A stretch of DNA of 64,000 nucleotides from Orbilia blumenaviensis (GCA_036872755.1 JAVHNS010000007.1:868001-932000); one strand, 5' to 3'; positions 47,796 to 60,817 are shown, numbered from the stretch's first letter. The notes: generated by a model from the letters alone, not told the origin. Translations and numbers: made by a program.

Positions 47796-50700
47796 TTTCT
47801 TTATTTATTTACTATATTCAAATTAATATTAACCCCGAGCATCTTAGATATATCAAATACTTTATATTTAGACCACTGTATAACATTAGCTACTTGGTCC
47901 GTATAGGCTAAAACAGACCCGTTGACCAATACAAACATAGAGTATTGGGGTTTTAGTGTTCACATGGCCACAGAGCTTTCAAGCTATGTGTGCCCGGCCC
48001 GTGTCATCCTAAATGAAAGTTATGTTGTATCGTATATATTGACACGATCTGTGCTTTTGCATCTGCCCAAGGAACCATGCATACGTATACGTAGGCAGGC
48101 AGATATTCGATCATACCACGTCGCATATAACTCCGGTAGCTACCGGTATTACCCTTCAGTTTTCCAAAAGCCTGGTTGAAACTTTAGTCTCATAATGTTA
48201 GTTTGGTTATCAATATAATACACCGATTGGTGTTTTCACATCCAGGGACTACAGGCTGGGGGGTTGTTATTGCAGGCTCCAAAATTACAGCGAAGGGAGG
48301 CTGTTTGGACACGGTTTTTAGCGGATATCACATTTGCAGCATCGCATGCCATGGTACCGGTATTAGCCATGTGATGGATCAGGACCGCAGATCACCATTC
48401 CCTTGAATCCGGGAATCAGAAATGCTATATGGTAGTAACCCTGAATATAATATCATATGATTAAAACGATAAAATCATAGTAAAGATCAGCAGGGTGTTA
48501 CGAGTTTTACAGCGATGTAAACGGACAATGATAGGCAAAGAACAATATAATGGCTTGAGAGGTCGCGTCCTCCGCTATGTATGATCGGCTCCCCAATCAA
48601 TTGCATTTTGCCGTCAGGGATGCTGAGTGTGGTACTTTTTGCGAGTTCGAATTCGAAAATGTGGGTCTTGTTTAGTGGAGCCCTTTCTCTGGCCTGAGCG
48701 AGGGGTTTTTGTGAAAGCTTCTTTAAGACATTCTAGACCCTTTTTACGGTTTAATTAGGAAGTGCACTGGAACAATCTGTGAGTGCTGGACATGGTACAT
48801 TTTTAAGCTGGCCACTCACGCCTTTGGGTAAGGGTTACAGTCAGTCAGTAAGTTTAAATCTGAAGGCACATGTTTTGTTCGAGGAGCTCGTGATCTTTGA
48901 GTGATCGGTACCAATCGGCTGGGGAAGATAATGGACCGGAGTCTCGTACTTTTTTGAGAGAGTGGTTCGGGGTGGATCCGATCTCTTCATCTTTCTTTAG
49001 AAATGGAGTCTCCGGTTCATACCCCATCCGATACATTTTAAAAGTGATATAGGGAAATATCACGATAGGCTGCTATACATGACATACCTTATTACTGGAT
49101 AACTTAGGTGTACCCCTCACTTCCCGACCTTGTGGACAGAGCGCGGTTTAGTTCAGCGTCATAGCTAATATAACTAGGTACTTACTGGAATATAGCTCGC
49201 AAGTGACATGACATATAAATTATGCACGCATATACACGCAGGCTAAATACATGAGGCCGCCATAGATCAGTGCCCTCAATTTAAAAAGCGTTGTAATACT
49301 ATAACTGCATAGCTAGCCTAAGGAAAATATTCTTCCCCTGTCGTAAGCTGTGCTCGAGCCCAGGCTTGATCACGATATCACTGCATTGCATTTGTCTCGT
49401 GGCTCGACCACGTTTTCTTCGTTAGAACATGCGAGGGGGGGGGGCAAATCCACAGTTCGAATACGATATTACCCGATTCGCAAAAGCCTCGAGTATTGAT
49501 TTTACTCCAGATATTCCTCAGCAAGCATCCAAAATTCCCCTGGCGAGCATACGAACCCCATTTTTTCTTGGGGGAAGATGCAGGCAGGGTGGTGCTGGTT
49601 TTGTTTGAAGGGGGGCACAGGATTCCCCTGGAGACTCCATACAAAATGTCGACATTTGTCGAACGCGAACTGAAACCGGCGGTAGTTTACGAGATCCCTT
49701 TATTGCACTGCTGGTTCATCTTTCGCCAGCTGCGCCAGATGTTTACGATTAATTGGGGCGAATAACTCGCAATACTCGTTTGCCGCCGGAGATGAAAATG
49801 TAAATGCATAAACTAGGCCAGCAGTTCTGAAGCGCATTCACTTCCAATTATATTAACGTAAACAACCCCAGCCCGTGCTACCCAAATTAGTGCCCACTGC
49901 TGCCCCAACCGGGCACCCAACTCTGATCAGCTGACCTGTAAACCATCCAACCCACCAGCCTGCCGCCTACCTGCCCACCAACATTATTCTGTTCATAACT
50001 TCAGAAACTGCCGCTCAATTCACCCGAATCAAACAGTAAAATCATAGCACAAGCCTCTCTCTATAACCCGCTATATTGTAATATTATATACAGAAACTGT
50101 AGAATAAGATTCCAGAATATTGATGATATTTATTTTATATTTTTACAAAATCTTTTGAGAAACTTATTGTCGTTGTCGTTAGGACACTTTTGGCTACATA
50201 AATTTTGGTGTGGCTTTATGATAATTCTTGCGGATGGATTGTTTACGTAATCCTGAGAGTTATATTTTAGTCTCAATCCCAGGTTTACCCTCGGGTATTT
50301 CATTGCGCACTTCAAATTTACAAAAGCACCCGCGAACCATAGCAATTCTCTACCACCTTCCTTTGGACTATCAATCGGAAACTATCTTGAGATCTTTCGA
50401 GACAGCTCGATTGCTGAAAGTTCGAACTCAAAATGTTTATGTAAAATAACCCCCGGTTAACTAGGTACCTAGGTAGTTTCAATATACCAATCCACCACGC
50501 TATAAGGCTTTCATTTCGACCAAAAATTAACATAACCGTTTGTAAAAAGGATTTCCGCATCAGATCGCTAGCTTTCATAGTCTTGATTGGCGCTGTATGC
50601 GCTTTATCTATGTCGATTATAACAGATGTTGCTACATCTGAGCCTGAAATAAGGCCTGAGAGTTCGTTCTGTGCTTATTTACTGTTATGCAGTGGGCTGG

Positions 50701-50912
50701 TCCGAACTTTGTGTTTGAGCTTTGAAGGGTCGGGTTGGTGTTTGGTGGGCGCTGGTTCGTGTGCATGCGTCTATTCGATATATATTCGATGGGCTGCTGG
50801 TTAGGAGGGAATTTTCCAGTTGTTTCTATGTACATGTATATCGGATTCGTTATATACCTAGGTAATTATGTTACTGGGGGACGATCCCTCGGCGTCGCGT
50901 GGGTTCTCTGGC

Positions 50913-50920
50913 TATATAAA
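50913..50920 (+). promoter_or_regulatory. TATA box (TATATAAA) upstream of the caspase-like gene
   Basis: A perfect TATATAAA element 306 bp before the ATG at 51226. If used, transcription would start roughly 200-270 bp upstream of the ORF. Consensus TATA boxes often mark inducible fungal genes; that is inference. Confidence 0.5.
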
Positions 50921-51225
50921 GGGAACTGACAATCCCTCATCTACGAACTTTCTCTCTCTTACAACCTTCTTGAAAGATCTCGGCGTTGGTTATTCGACAC
51001 AGCCTAATCCCACCGCATACATCTACCAAAGTCATTCCAGCTTCGTCTCGTGGATAAGCCGCGCGAACATCTAGACCTGCACGAGAATTCACACAGCTGT
51101 CTAGACCTGGTAGCAAACATTGCATCTCTACGTAGCTACCTAAAGGTCTGTAGCTCCATTTTGTCAAGATCTTGAGCAAGTTATATTAACTCAGCAGCAG
51201 CAGTACGCGTCTTGGATAGGTCGAA

Positions 51226-52440
51226 ATGGATCCGCCCCAACCATCTCTACCCAAGCCGGACGTTGAAGCGAGCCTCCGTAAGGCATTAGAAAACGCCTTG
51301 AGCCAGAGAAAAATAAACTATAAATTGGTTTTTGTGGCTACAGTCACCTTCGAGAGTGACGATACGGGGGCACGTGAAGACTCGAAAGCGTTTGCAGCGG
51401 CCATGAAGCAGGCGTTCAAGATGCCAGCTGTGAACGTCCTTGAGTTCGTTGTCCCGAAAGAAGAATACCATTCCCCAATCTATTGGTACCGCGAGGTTGA
51501 GAAAAAGATTGGAGAAGTTAGCAAGTCTTCCCAGGGTCGCAAACTTCTCCTGTTCCATTTCGCCGGCCACGGGGGCTTTGATAGTTATGGCAGTTTTTGT
51601 CTTGAAGGGGGACCTCCGACACCAGGGCTCTCTACTGAGACACAAAAAATACAATGGGGGGACATAAAGGGATGTTTACTTTCGTCTCAAGGACCTATGC
51701 GGTCGGATGTCACGGACGTCGCGATAATTCTGGATTGCTGCTTTTCCGGTGCAATAGAGACCGATAGGACACGCTACCAAGCCCCTACCGGTCACCAAAA
51801 AGACCCCACCAATGTTAAAATCGTGGAAGTTTTGTCCGCGACAGACAATCGAACGACGACGGCGGGTCGCGATCTGGGGAGACAGGCGACTTTTACAAGA
51901 CGTTTCATCCAAGAAATACGCACAATGATTGGGAGGAGTGACTCTCCTCTGGTAACCTTTCCAGCGGTTCTTGCAGCCCTAAACAAAGAAAGCCAGAGCC
52001 CCAAACCGCTGGCGACATACCATTTTTTATCGGGCACTGCACCAATTCTGTTCCCTGTTACTTCTCTTGAGGTCGCGGCTGACCCCACACCAGGCCCCTC
52101 AAATCCACGAGCCATGGATACGTGGCGACGACCGGAACATAATGTTGCCTTAAAGGTACATTTCCCATTCAGTGCTGACGATGAATCAATTTCTACCGTC
52201 GTCAAATGGCTTTACAAACTTCGACGAGATTTTGAGATCGAAGTTATTGGAGTCAACAAGACGGCTTCGACTGTCGTCTTCCTGACGGTACCATACGAAA
52301 ACCTCTACCTGCTCTACGGACTAGAAGATTCTAGGTTATGCACGGTAGAAAGGGTTTGCGAGAACATATATTCCAAGAATCTTCTCCATGATATCTTGGG
52401 TTCTCCTTTTGATCCTGTAGCAGTTCCTAGCACCGGATAG
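51226..52440 (+). CDS. Stand-alone caspase-like (C14/ICE p20-like) protein
   Basis: An intronless ORF of 404 codons. The caspase-like fold spans about residues 30-285. The catalytic dyad is intact: His115 in HFAGHG and Cys172 in ILDCCFSGA, the same HG and D-x-C pattern as metacaspases and fungal C14 proteins. The N-terminus lacks the Pro/Gln-rich or zinc-finger prodomain of type I metacaspases. The segment after about residue 300, following a Pro-rich linker, forms a separate C-terminal region of about 80 residues (VALKVHFPFS, then a helix, then TVVFLTVPYENLYLLYGL), which I recall seeing at the end of other fungal caspase-like proteins, from memory only. Cleavage targets are unknown; such proteins are suspected in regulated cell death and heterokaryon incompatibility. 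It sits alone in a gene-poor region. Confidence 0.8.
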   Translation: MDPPQPSLPKPDVEASLRKALENALSQRKINYKLVFVATVTFESDDTGAREDSKAFAAAMKQAFKMPAVNVLEFVVPKEEYHSPIYWYREVEKKIGEVSKSSQGRKLLLFHFAGHGGFDSYGSFCLEGGPPTPGLSTETQKIQWGDIKGCLLSSQGPMRSDVTDVAIILDCCFSGAIETDRTRYQAPTGHQKDPTNVKIVEVLSATDNRTTTAGRDLGRQATFTRRFIQEIRTMIGRSDSPLVTFPAVLAALNKESQSPKPLATYHFLSGTAPILFPVTSLEVAADPTPGPSNPRAMDTWRRPEHNVALKVHFPFSADDESISTVVKWLYKLRRDFEIEVIGVNKTASTVVFLTVPYENLYLLYGLEDSRLCTVERVCENIYSKNLLHDILGSPFDPVAVPSTG

Positions 52441-53422
52441 TCTCAGGCTGTCGAGAATTGAACTGCTCGCAGCAGCAGCTGGACCGAGCGAAGAAAAACA
52501 CCGCGAAAACGCAAAGCACCGGGACCTTGAACAAGACTCTGGAATTCTTAACTCTTGGTAAAAGGCGTGCAAAATCTGTTAGGCATATAGTGGAGATCAG
52601 TTCAGGTATTAATAACGCGGACAGCCTTTTGGCTTAACAAAATCTTCTACCAAACTGGCCCCGATCCACCTGCTGACGACAACAATGAGCCGGATAACCC
52701 TGCCCACACATACCTTAAATACTATGAGGCCCCATAGCGCCTCGTAAATCAACCAACATACCTGGGGCTCTTTTCAGGCCTTAGATACTCCTACCCCAAA
52801 TCACGCTTATAAGTCCTTCTTGTAGCACGCTTGCAACCGCATCAGCACTTGATCCATAGAGCTCTAGAATAGCAAATAGAAAGAGATTCATAGCTAGAGG
52901 GGGAAAGGTCCATCACATTTCCATAATCACATATTATTTAGCTAGAATACGGCGACGTACGGTGGGCAAGATTTGTCCAGCGTTATGTCTAACAACCATC
53001 CCAATTTAAAAATTCCTGTGTACTACTGAAGACCTTTTCATGCATAGATGAGAGATTTCGAAATTTTTTCCCACTAAATCGGGGAGGATTTTCGTCACAC
53101 TCAGGCTCAAGCCCGAAGTTTTTTCTGTGATGAGAATATGTATGGCAAGGGAGAAAAAGCCACTGAAGCCAGATAGAGGATTGTCGATCATGCGATGGAC
53201 TGATAGTGCGTTTAGTGCATGATCCCTTCTTTTCTTAGCGGATGTGTCCCTTGGTCGAGTGAACCTCGTGGCCGATCGCTACAGCAGCTGCAGGCATAGA
53301 GACCAGGACGCCGGTTTTGTTTCTCGTACGTGTGTGCCCCTGACAGGGCTGTTTGCATTTTGTGAGAAAACCGGGGTCCCGATATGCAAGGTACGAACTC
53401 CAACGTGATGGGTCCCGTCCGG

Positions 53423-53424
<2 letters not shown>

Positions 53425-53464
<40 letters not shown>
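53425..53464 (+). repeat. Poly-T run, 40 bp
   Basis: Forty consecutive T. It reads as a poly-A tract on the minus strand and could be the tail of a retroposed transcript, but no flanking duplication was seen. Confidence 0.9.
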
Positions 53465-53465
<1 letters not shown>

Positions 53466-55010
53466 AGCTTGAATTTTGCTCACTTCGTCTCTTCTGTGTC
53501 AGTGCACCCCCTTCGAGAAGCATGACCTGATGCGCCACACCGGGATTCTGTGAGTGGCCCGATAGTTTGAGGTTCCCTCCATTGACTGGATGAGGCCTTG
53601 AAGACCCGAACGAGCTCTGCAGATCTAACTTTGGTGACCTGAGAAAGAAAATATTTTGCTTTGAGAGGGAAAAATGTTGGCAAATGCGACGTTAGTTCTC
53701 TTTGTGAACCTTTTGTGCGATGAATGAATGAATGCAATGGTGCATCGAATCGAGGCGTCACAGCACAGACGTTGGACAAAAACCACTTGAACCGATGCTG
53801 TACGGGGCTAGATCCGGCCAGACATACGATGGGATGGAAGAATTCGAAGAGGCACGGTTAAAGCCAATTGCAGCGCGAGCCAGGCACGCGGACTGAACAA
53901 AAGGGACGGGAAGAAACCCGGTCTTTTTCAACATCCACAATTGCAATCACACTCGCCCGCCCGCCTCTTTGCAATTGGAGCTCGGTTCAGGAGGCGCAAG
54001 AACAAGTTGAACAAACGGGCGAGGCATGCGGATTACACGAGAATCTCGAAAGGATTTAAGGAAGCTAGATCTTCTATGTATCGAGATTTTGATTTTCCTT
54101 TCCAGATATCCGTCGCACCCCATAATCAGCTGAGAGTGAGCTGAAGTCGCACACTTTTTTGTTAAAAGAGCCCGCCCATCCACGCCCTGCCCTATTGCTA
54201 ATCGACTACTAAGAAGCACTGCGCTGTCGTTTCATAATACATCATACAAAAAAATCGCCCTTCTGTACGTCAGCTGTATCACTTGAGCTCCCGAGTTCCC
54301 TGCGGATCGATTTCTAGAACAGAAAATAAGGGATCTTGCCTGCAGCTGCTGTAACACCAGCGCAGTGTCCGACCACCTCGATATTGTCCTGTTATTGTAG
54401 ACATCCCAGCCAGTCTAAACCAACCCCCAGCCAGCCAGCCAGAGGCCGACTCTTCTGTGTAAGGCTTAGGTATTTTCCGAGACCGAATTGGCAAGGACCT
54501 AGAACAGCCCTATTATCGGAACGTTAACACATCATTCTGATAAACCTTCCTCGCCTGAGCGGTACAAGAACGACGTTTTTTTATCGGTTTGACAGGTTCG
54601 TAGACGAAAAAGCTAGCGCCGGAGTGCGCGGGGCTTATAACTTCCTTCCACAGCATGCACCTCCCCTTTCTAGATTCTTTCCTTGGTCGGAATCCACAAA
54701 GTTGATAGCGTTTTAACCGAGTGGTGATTGACAATAATAACGAGCTCGGAATATTAAGTATTCGCATTCGCATCCGCTCGTCGGGTTACGTTCTAGACTG
54801 GCCAGATTTAGACTATCTAGTCTTTTTCCTTCCGATCGAATGGGCTCTAAAGAACTGCAAAATGCTTAGCTTCAATTCTGATGGCTGACTGATGGCTTGA
54901 ATGAATAAATGTTCATGATCACTTGCATGCACGCATGATAATTATTCTGATTGCTTGACCTCAACTTGGCCTATAGCCTTTTTCGTCTTCGCGCAGATGA
55001 TGAGAATAAC

Positions 55011-55034
55011 CATTATCCATTATCCATTATCCAT
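55011..55034 (+). repeat. Short tandem repeat, 7-bp unit
   Basis: Three perfect CATTATC units followed by a degenerate fourth. Confidence 0.85.
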
Positions 55035-56491
55035 CATTCGAATGGCATTCAATTCATTCACTCATATGATCATTTTAATTCAATTCGAATCAAGCAACTG
55101 ACGTACCCGAAGGTATATCCCGAATATAGCAGACTCAACTTGGTAGAAATCCACCAATCGTCATCCAACCAATCCAATTACCCGCTCGAACGAGGTCATC
55201 CCGGCTTGTATTCACCAGACCTACGAGGTTTTAGAGTGTTCGAGCAGTGCTCAGAAACCAGCTGTCCGATAATATTTTTTCCCTTCTCTACATTCTAGGC
55301 TGCCCTCTCTCTCTGGCTCTCCTCTTTGTGGTCTGAAACGCTGGTGTGAGATCACCGGAAACCCTGCATCGAACCAGCCCTTTCACTAGCCACGAGGTTA
55401 GCCCTTGTTAATTCATCAACCATCATCATCGTGCAGCAAACACACCAGAATTTCAAAGGGGACTTGCTAAAGCGCAGGTTTCAATCTATTGAAGGGTCAA
55501 AGAGTTCGAAAATTTCCCGGGGACCCCTTCTAATCAACCAATCCCGCCTATCTGCTGCTTGCATTTGTTAATTATTTCGATTCGCCTGTGCATGCTTGTC
55601 GGCTGCAATTGGTTCGGATTCTCGAATTTAATTTTCCCTCTCGCTTGAATTTAGAGCAAAGGCAAGCAAGCAAAGCAAAGCAAGCGCAGAATTCGCTCCG
55701 TTCCAAAAATAGCCACCTCCACCACCACTTCAAACCTAACTTGAACTTCAACCACCACAACCACCACCACAACCCCAAACATACCAGCAATCTTCTGGCC
55801 GGCCAGCTATTCCCAGCACCAGGCAACCTAGCTATCGAACTGAAATTTCCAGCATATCGGGTATCCATTTTTTCTACCTTCAAGTCTCCTACAGCCATAT
55901 CGAGGATAGTAGTAGCAGCAGCAGCTTGTTGTGGTGGCAGGGGAACTCCATTAGCACAAGGGAAGTTTCTTTCAAAGCAATATACCTCCAACCGAGGCCA
56001 TTGACTTCCTGCATAACCCAAGCCCTTTTGCCATCGCTCCAAATTTGGGAGGATATCATAACCAACTGCTTGCTATTACAGGTAGGCAGCCTCATCAACT
56101 GCATATTTCCAATCAGACTTCTTTTTCTTTTCTTTTCTTCTTTTCTTTTGCAGTTTCCTGATCTCCGAGACTAGGGGGAAAAAACCAATTATACTACTAT
56201 ACACTCGGCAAAATTCCACGAGGAAGCCTCTGACCCACACCATACCCCTTAACCCCCGCCTTACGAATCCGCCGCTAGTGTTCCAAGCGGTTGCTTCGAA
56301 TTATTCCTCGCATAAGCCTTTTTTATTTTTATTTTTTCCCTTTCCTCACCTGTGCCTGACGCTACTTCTCCTCCTCGTGGCTCTCATTCCTCATTAGAGT
56401 TCCTGCATAGCACATACACACTATACACCTGCATCCAAACAAGAGTTCTTTCTTTCTTTTTTCTTTTCTTTCCCTGACCCCTGGTAACAAG

Positions 56492-57687
56492 ATGAGTGCC
56501 TCTGCTGCGGCCGACGAGTTCGCTCGCATGACTTCGGGTTCAAAAGGAGAGGGTTCCCACCCTCATCCCGAAGATATTCTTGAGTCATCAAAAGAAAAGC
56601 ATTCAGGTTACCCACACTCAGATAAAGAAAGCAGCGACGGAACCTCCAGTGATTTAGAAGACATCGACGACATTGGCTTTGATTCCGACGGTTCTCATCA
56701 TAAAAAGACATCCAAGAAAACAACCTATATCCACAAGAAGACAGGCTCTCTTGCCCCATCCATCCGACCAGCGTCGATCATAGACAGTATGCCTCAGTAC
56801 AGATTGGCTTCATATGGCGCCGCCAATACCGGCCCGAAAGGTGTCCTGGCAGATGCGAGAAGTTTTGAAATCGCAAAGAGAAGGGAGCAGCAGGCTAGAC
56901 AGACGACGACGACGAACACACATAACTATAAGAACTCGATCGATATCCCCGGGATTCAAGGTGTTCAGGCCCGTCTACTAGACGACAGAATGCGACAGTC
57001 CGACAACTCTGATGACGATGATGAGTTGATGCAGGCCTGGAGACAGAGGAGGCTGCAGGAACTTAAGTCCGGATCCAACTTCAACCGTAAGAAGGTTGCT
57101 ACCGGACGACGATATGGCAGACTGGAAACCGTTGATGCCAACGGGTACCTCGATGCTATTGAGAAGGTCACAGCGGATACCGTTGTGGTTGTCTTAATAT
57201 ACGATGATAGAGTATGTTCCTTATCTTCTTTCATACCTTCCTCCATGCGATCTTTGCTAACCCTGTCTTTTTAGTCATCTGAGTCTCAGTTTGTTGAAGA
57301 CTGTATTGGCACTTTGGCCAGACGACATGTTTCCACGGGCTTCGTCAAGCTTCACTACACCGAAGCCGAGATGGACCGAAAAGTTGTTCCTGCCATCCTT
57401 GCATACAGGGGCGGCGAACTCATCGCCAACCTTCCTCGTATTGTCGACGAGATCCCAGCCGGACGCCCATTGAGCTCCGAGAGTCTCGAGACTGTCCTGA
57501 GAAAGTGAGTTATCAATTCTAATCGCCCCACATTTTGATGCAAGTTGCTAACATGTTACACAAAAGACACAATGCCTTGACTAGCAGCAATAGAGATAAC
57601 ACCATCACAAGCTCCTCTGCTTCCGCCTCTGCCTCTGCCTCTGCAGTTGGTTCGCGTACATCCCTCTACAACTGGGATGAGGACTAA
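56492..57687 (+). CDS. phnA: Phosducin-like protein, class I (BDM-1/PhnA type), Gbeta-gamma co-chaperone
   Basis: Three exons, 56492-57211, 57275-57504 and 57567-57687, give 356 aa. The N-terminal 170 residues are hydrophilic with Ser/Asp stretches and a GPKGVLADAR-like helix that in phosducins contacts Gbeta. After a DDDDELMQAWRQRRLQEL helix comes the thioredoxin-like domain at about residues 195-315, with TVVVVLIYDD, GFVKLHYTEAE, VPAILAYRGG and LANL-like segments (here IANLPRIV). The C-terminus is Ser/Ala-rich and ends acidic (YNWDED). Class I phosducin-like proteins help CCT fold Gbeta and load Ggamma; in Aspergillus and Cryphonectria their loss mimics loss of Gbeta. The Gbeta gene lies upstream at 42,115. 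Splice sites are canonical. Confidence 0.9.
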
Positions 57688-60637
57688 ATGATTATTCCTT
57701 CATCAAAGTCTTCTGACCCGACCCGTCGATCACCGTCACGGCAAAACCTCTTTTTCATTTCCTTTGTATATTTTTTTCACTTACTATATTATACCCCATT
57801 CCAGCTTGATGAAGGATAAAGGGACCTGTAAATTGCATCGATTATCCTTGCTCTTTTCGTTTTTCTTTTTCGTTTTACTGTTATCATGGGCAGTTACGGC
57901 GTTTTTGTCTTCGCTCTCCTTCCGTGGGAATAATTTTGCTTTCGATCCGAATACGCTTGCTTTTGTTTTTTGCTTTGCCTTTCATCAAACACTGGCGGGA
58001 GTTCTTGGATTTTTGCTTCCTTGATTGTAATGATCCTCAAAAAGATGATGATGAACCGCATTCTTTGAACAGTTTTACTCCTAAATTACTCTCGTTTACC
58101 TCTTCTCTTCTACTTGACTTCCGTGATCGCTCTTACTACTATTACCAAACTTTTTTTTGATTCCTTTGGAAATTTTGTGACCAAGACAAAAAAAAAAAAA
58201 AAGATGGGTCCACTTGTCACCGATATTGCATACATGCTTATCGGAATTTCTTTTTCCTTCTGAATTTCCCCGGAAGCTTGAAGATACCACCGTTAAACAG
58301 CTCTATATTCTTGATTACCTGGGAACAAGACCCTTTCAACATGAATCCTTTCTTTCTTTGGTACACACCCTGGTATCCCGTTTCCTGTCCTGGTTTTTTT
58401 TTTTCTCTTAAGCTTTCTTTCTTTCTTTCTTTTTCTGAATGATAAAAATTCCGATAGAATTTGAACACCATTAAACCTGCCGTCGAAAATTGGGAACTTC
58501 TTTCCCGCGCCCTATTTTTTTTTTTTCTTTCCCTGAAACTGGAATGACCTACCTAGATAAGTTAATCACCATGTGTGGGAGCTAGTCCTTTCTGATACCG
58601 AACCGGGAGAAATCCCTGGATGGCGATTTCTTTTTTTTCTCTCCTGTCGCCTTTGAGACATGGAGAGTTTAACGTTTCTGGAAGGATTCCTTTTTCTGTG
58701 TGTTATATTGAGATATGGTATGGGTTGATGATAGGAATAGTATCTTTAGGATCTGGGGCTGGGGTAAATAAACGAGTTTTAAAACAGATGAATTTTTTTC
58801 TTTCTTTCTTCTCCGTTTCGATGTATGGATATGATAGGATTCATTCAAAACCTTTTATTTGGAAGACGGACACAGACAGAGAGATAGAGAGAGAGAGTTT
58901 CACTCTGGAAAAGAAATAAAAAATAAAAATACTTTTTTTTCTTTCTTTGCCGTTGATTGAAGGCACTTATCTGTACTGTTTGGCATCCTTTTGCCAAACG
59001 TACGTGTTTCCGAAACGGAGGTTCGAGGAGGCTCTAAAAAACTACACTTTTGTGTTACCTAGCCCCAACCAGCTGACAATATCCAACGCAGAAAACGCAG
59101 AAAAAATGCCTTTTGATGCCTGTGGGGGGAAAAAAGCGAGGCGACAGGCGTGCAGGACGGCGACTTTTTAGGGAAGATCTGTTCTCGCGCTGGCGCGAAA
59201 AGTATTTTTGATTCGTAATCTGGTTTATTTTTGTAGATATACTTAATATTATGGTAGGAAATCTATATTAAGTGTAGGTACCTGCAAAGATAATGTGATA
59301 TCTTCTGTGGAATGTTGAGCTAGAAAGGCCGGGCTGCATAAAAACAAAATCCCATGAATAATATTGGCATAACTAGTTTTAACTCCGCGAAATCTAAAAC
59401 CGTCCTATCCGTATCAAGACAATTTCCAAATCAAGACGCTCTAACAAAAAAAAGCCAGTCAGGTGCTGGGTCGGGCCCGATAAGCTGCAGAATACAACGT
59501 ATATACACTACGGGTATATCCTCTACAACATCAAGACCCAACCCTCCTGCAGCCCTCTTCTTCTCGGAGTAGCACACACATCCGCCGGCCGGCTATCAAT
59601 ATCGGCTAAAAACATGGAAGGAAATATTATACTAAGGATGTAAATATTATAAATCAAGGCTTCAAGGCTAGCCAGCCTATGATTGTTGGGTTTCTTTCTT
59701 TCTTTTTTGGTTTTTTTGCTGCTAGTATTCCTTTCTCGCGCCTTGCATTTTTGTGCTACTTATACCATACGTACATACGAACGAACGGGCCTTGTGACCA
59801 CCTGATAGACGTCTAGGTAACTGCAATTCGTCCGGTTATTCGCCAGCGAGATGCGCTGCCGTGTATTATAGGGTGGATTACATAGTGCAGGAAGTTCGCG
59901 ACGGTGGCGGCCGCGCAAAGTCCAAGACGCAAATGTATGTGCTATGCATACACATATGTGTGGACTGGTTTCACGAGGAATCGATGCGATGTTCTATTCC
60001 GTTACTATGATATCGTTACCTTTTTTTTTTTTAGAGAACCTAGATTCTTTCCAAACGGTCGATTGTCTCGCCGGATTCGGACCGACCTTCTCCGTGCGGA
60101 AACGCGAGTGTCTCTGGGTTCACAGTTGGTAAGCTTGTAGATGATAGATTGCTAGGATTGCAGTTGATGAGGGACAAGGTACTAGGATATGTATTTTTTT
60201 GATATTTACGGTCTGGAATGGGGGTTGCTTCCTGCATGCTGGATTTATGTCGTTTGAGAAATGTATTTTTACGTATGATGGAGTTTATCTGAATATCCTT
60301 TGCCAGGAAGATTTCATACTGCCATATTTGGCCTTCTTTCGCTCCTATACTTACCAATATTTATTTCTATTTGAAAGAATATTATAAAAATTAAATCTAA
60401 CGTGACCAGGCGATATACTTCACTGCTTCTCCAACAACCCCCCACAAGGCCTCACAACTCATCCCATATGTTGTATTTTTAATCAAAAGACAAAAGGTCA
60501 AAGGCCAGCCCTCTTTTCGTTCGCGGATCCAGCCTTGATCCCACCATCCCTAGCTTCCCGTCAGACAAGATCGGTCCCAAAAACGCGGCCATTGGTCTCC
60601 ACAACCGTCCGTTTTCGTTTCCTTTCGAGGCTAACCC

Positions 60638-60652
60638 GTGCGCGCGCGCGCG
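60638..60652 (+). repeat. Alternating purine-pyrimidine (GC)n tract
   Basis: A short run of alternating GC, a sequence type able to adopt Z-form DNA. No function is implied. Confidence 0.7.
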
Positions 60653-60787
60653 ACATGCATACTTTCCTCTTCCCTCTTCCCTCTCTTCCTCTCATCGCTT
60701 GAATTTTCGGACACCCTAGTAGATATGCATACATATACACTTGCATATGCAGATGGAATGCATATTACATACTGACCTTTTCGTACA

Positions 60788-60817
60788 TAGGGTAGGGTAG
60801 GGTAAGGTAAGGTAAGG
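60788..60817 (+). repeat. Short telomere-like tandem repeat (TAGGG)3(TAAGG)3
   Basis: Six 5-bp units, three TAGGG then three TAAGG. Resembles but is not the TTAGGG telomere repeat; position is internal. Confidence 0.85.

Larger units (their letters stand above)
47317..51225. other. Gene-poor region between the F-box and caspase-like genes
   Basis: About 3.9 kb of AT-rich DNA. It contains a 26-bp tandem repeat (listed separately) and the promoter of the caspase-like gene. A minus-strand frame of about 60 codons from an ATG near 49,036 to 48,854 encodes a charged peptide without a recognisable domain; I do not call it a gene. Confidence 0.5.
52441..56491. other. Gene-poor region with homopolymer and microsatellites; leader of the phosducin-like gene
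   Basis: About 4 kb. It holds a 40-bp T run, a (CATTATC)3 repeat at 55,011-55,031 and a CCAG run near 54,428-54,443. From about 55,600 the plus strand is C/A- and C/T-rich and probably forms the leader of the phosducin-like gene. Overlapping frames on both strands at 55,572-56,042 arise from CAC/CAA repeats and are not credible. Confidence 0.5.

Noticed and set aside
49496..49765. 89-codon plus-strand frame
   Set aside because: Begins at TTG and not ATG; no splice context or motif supports it.
55572..56042. Overlapping open frames on both strands
   Set aside because: Produced by CAC/CAA-rich leader sequence of the phosducin-like gene; both products are compositionally extreme.
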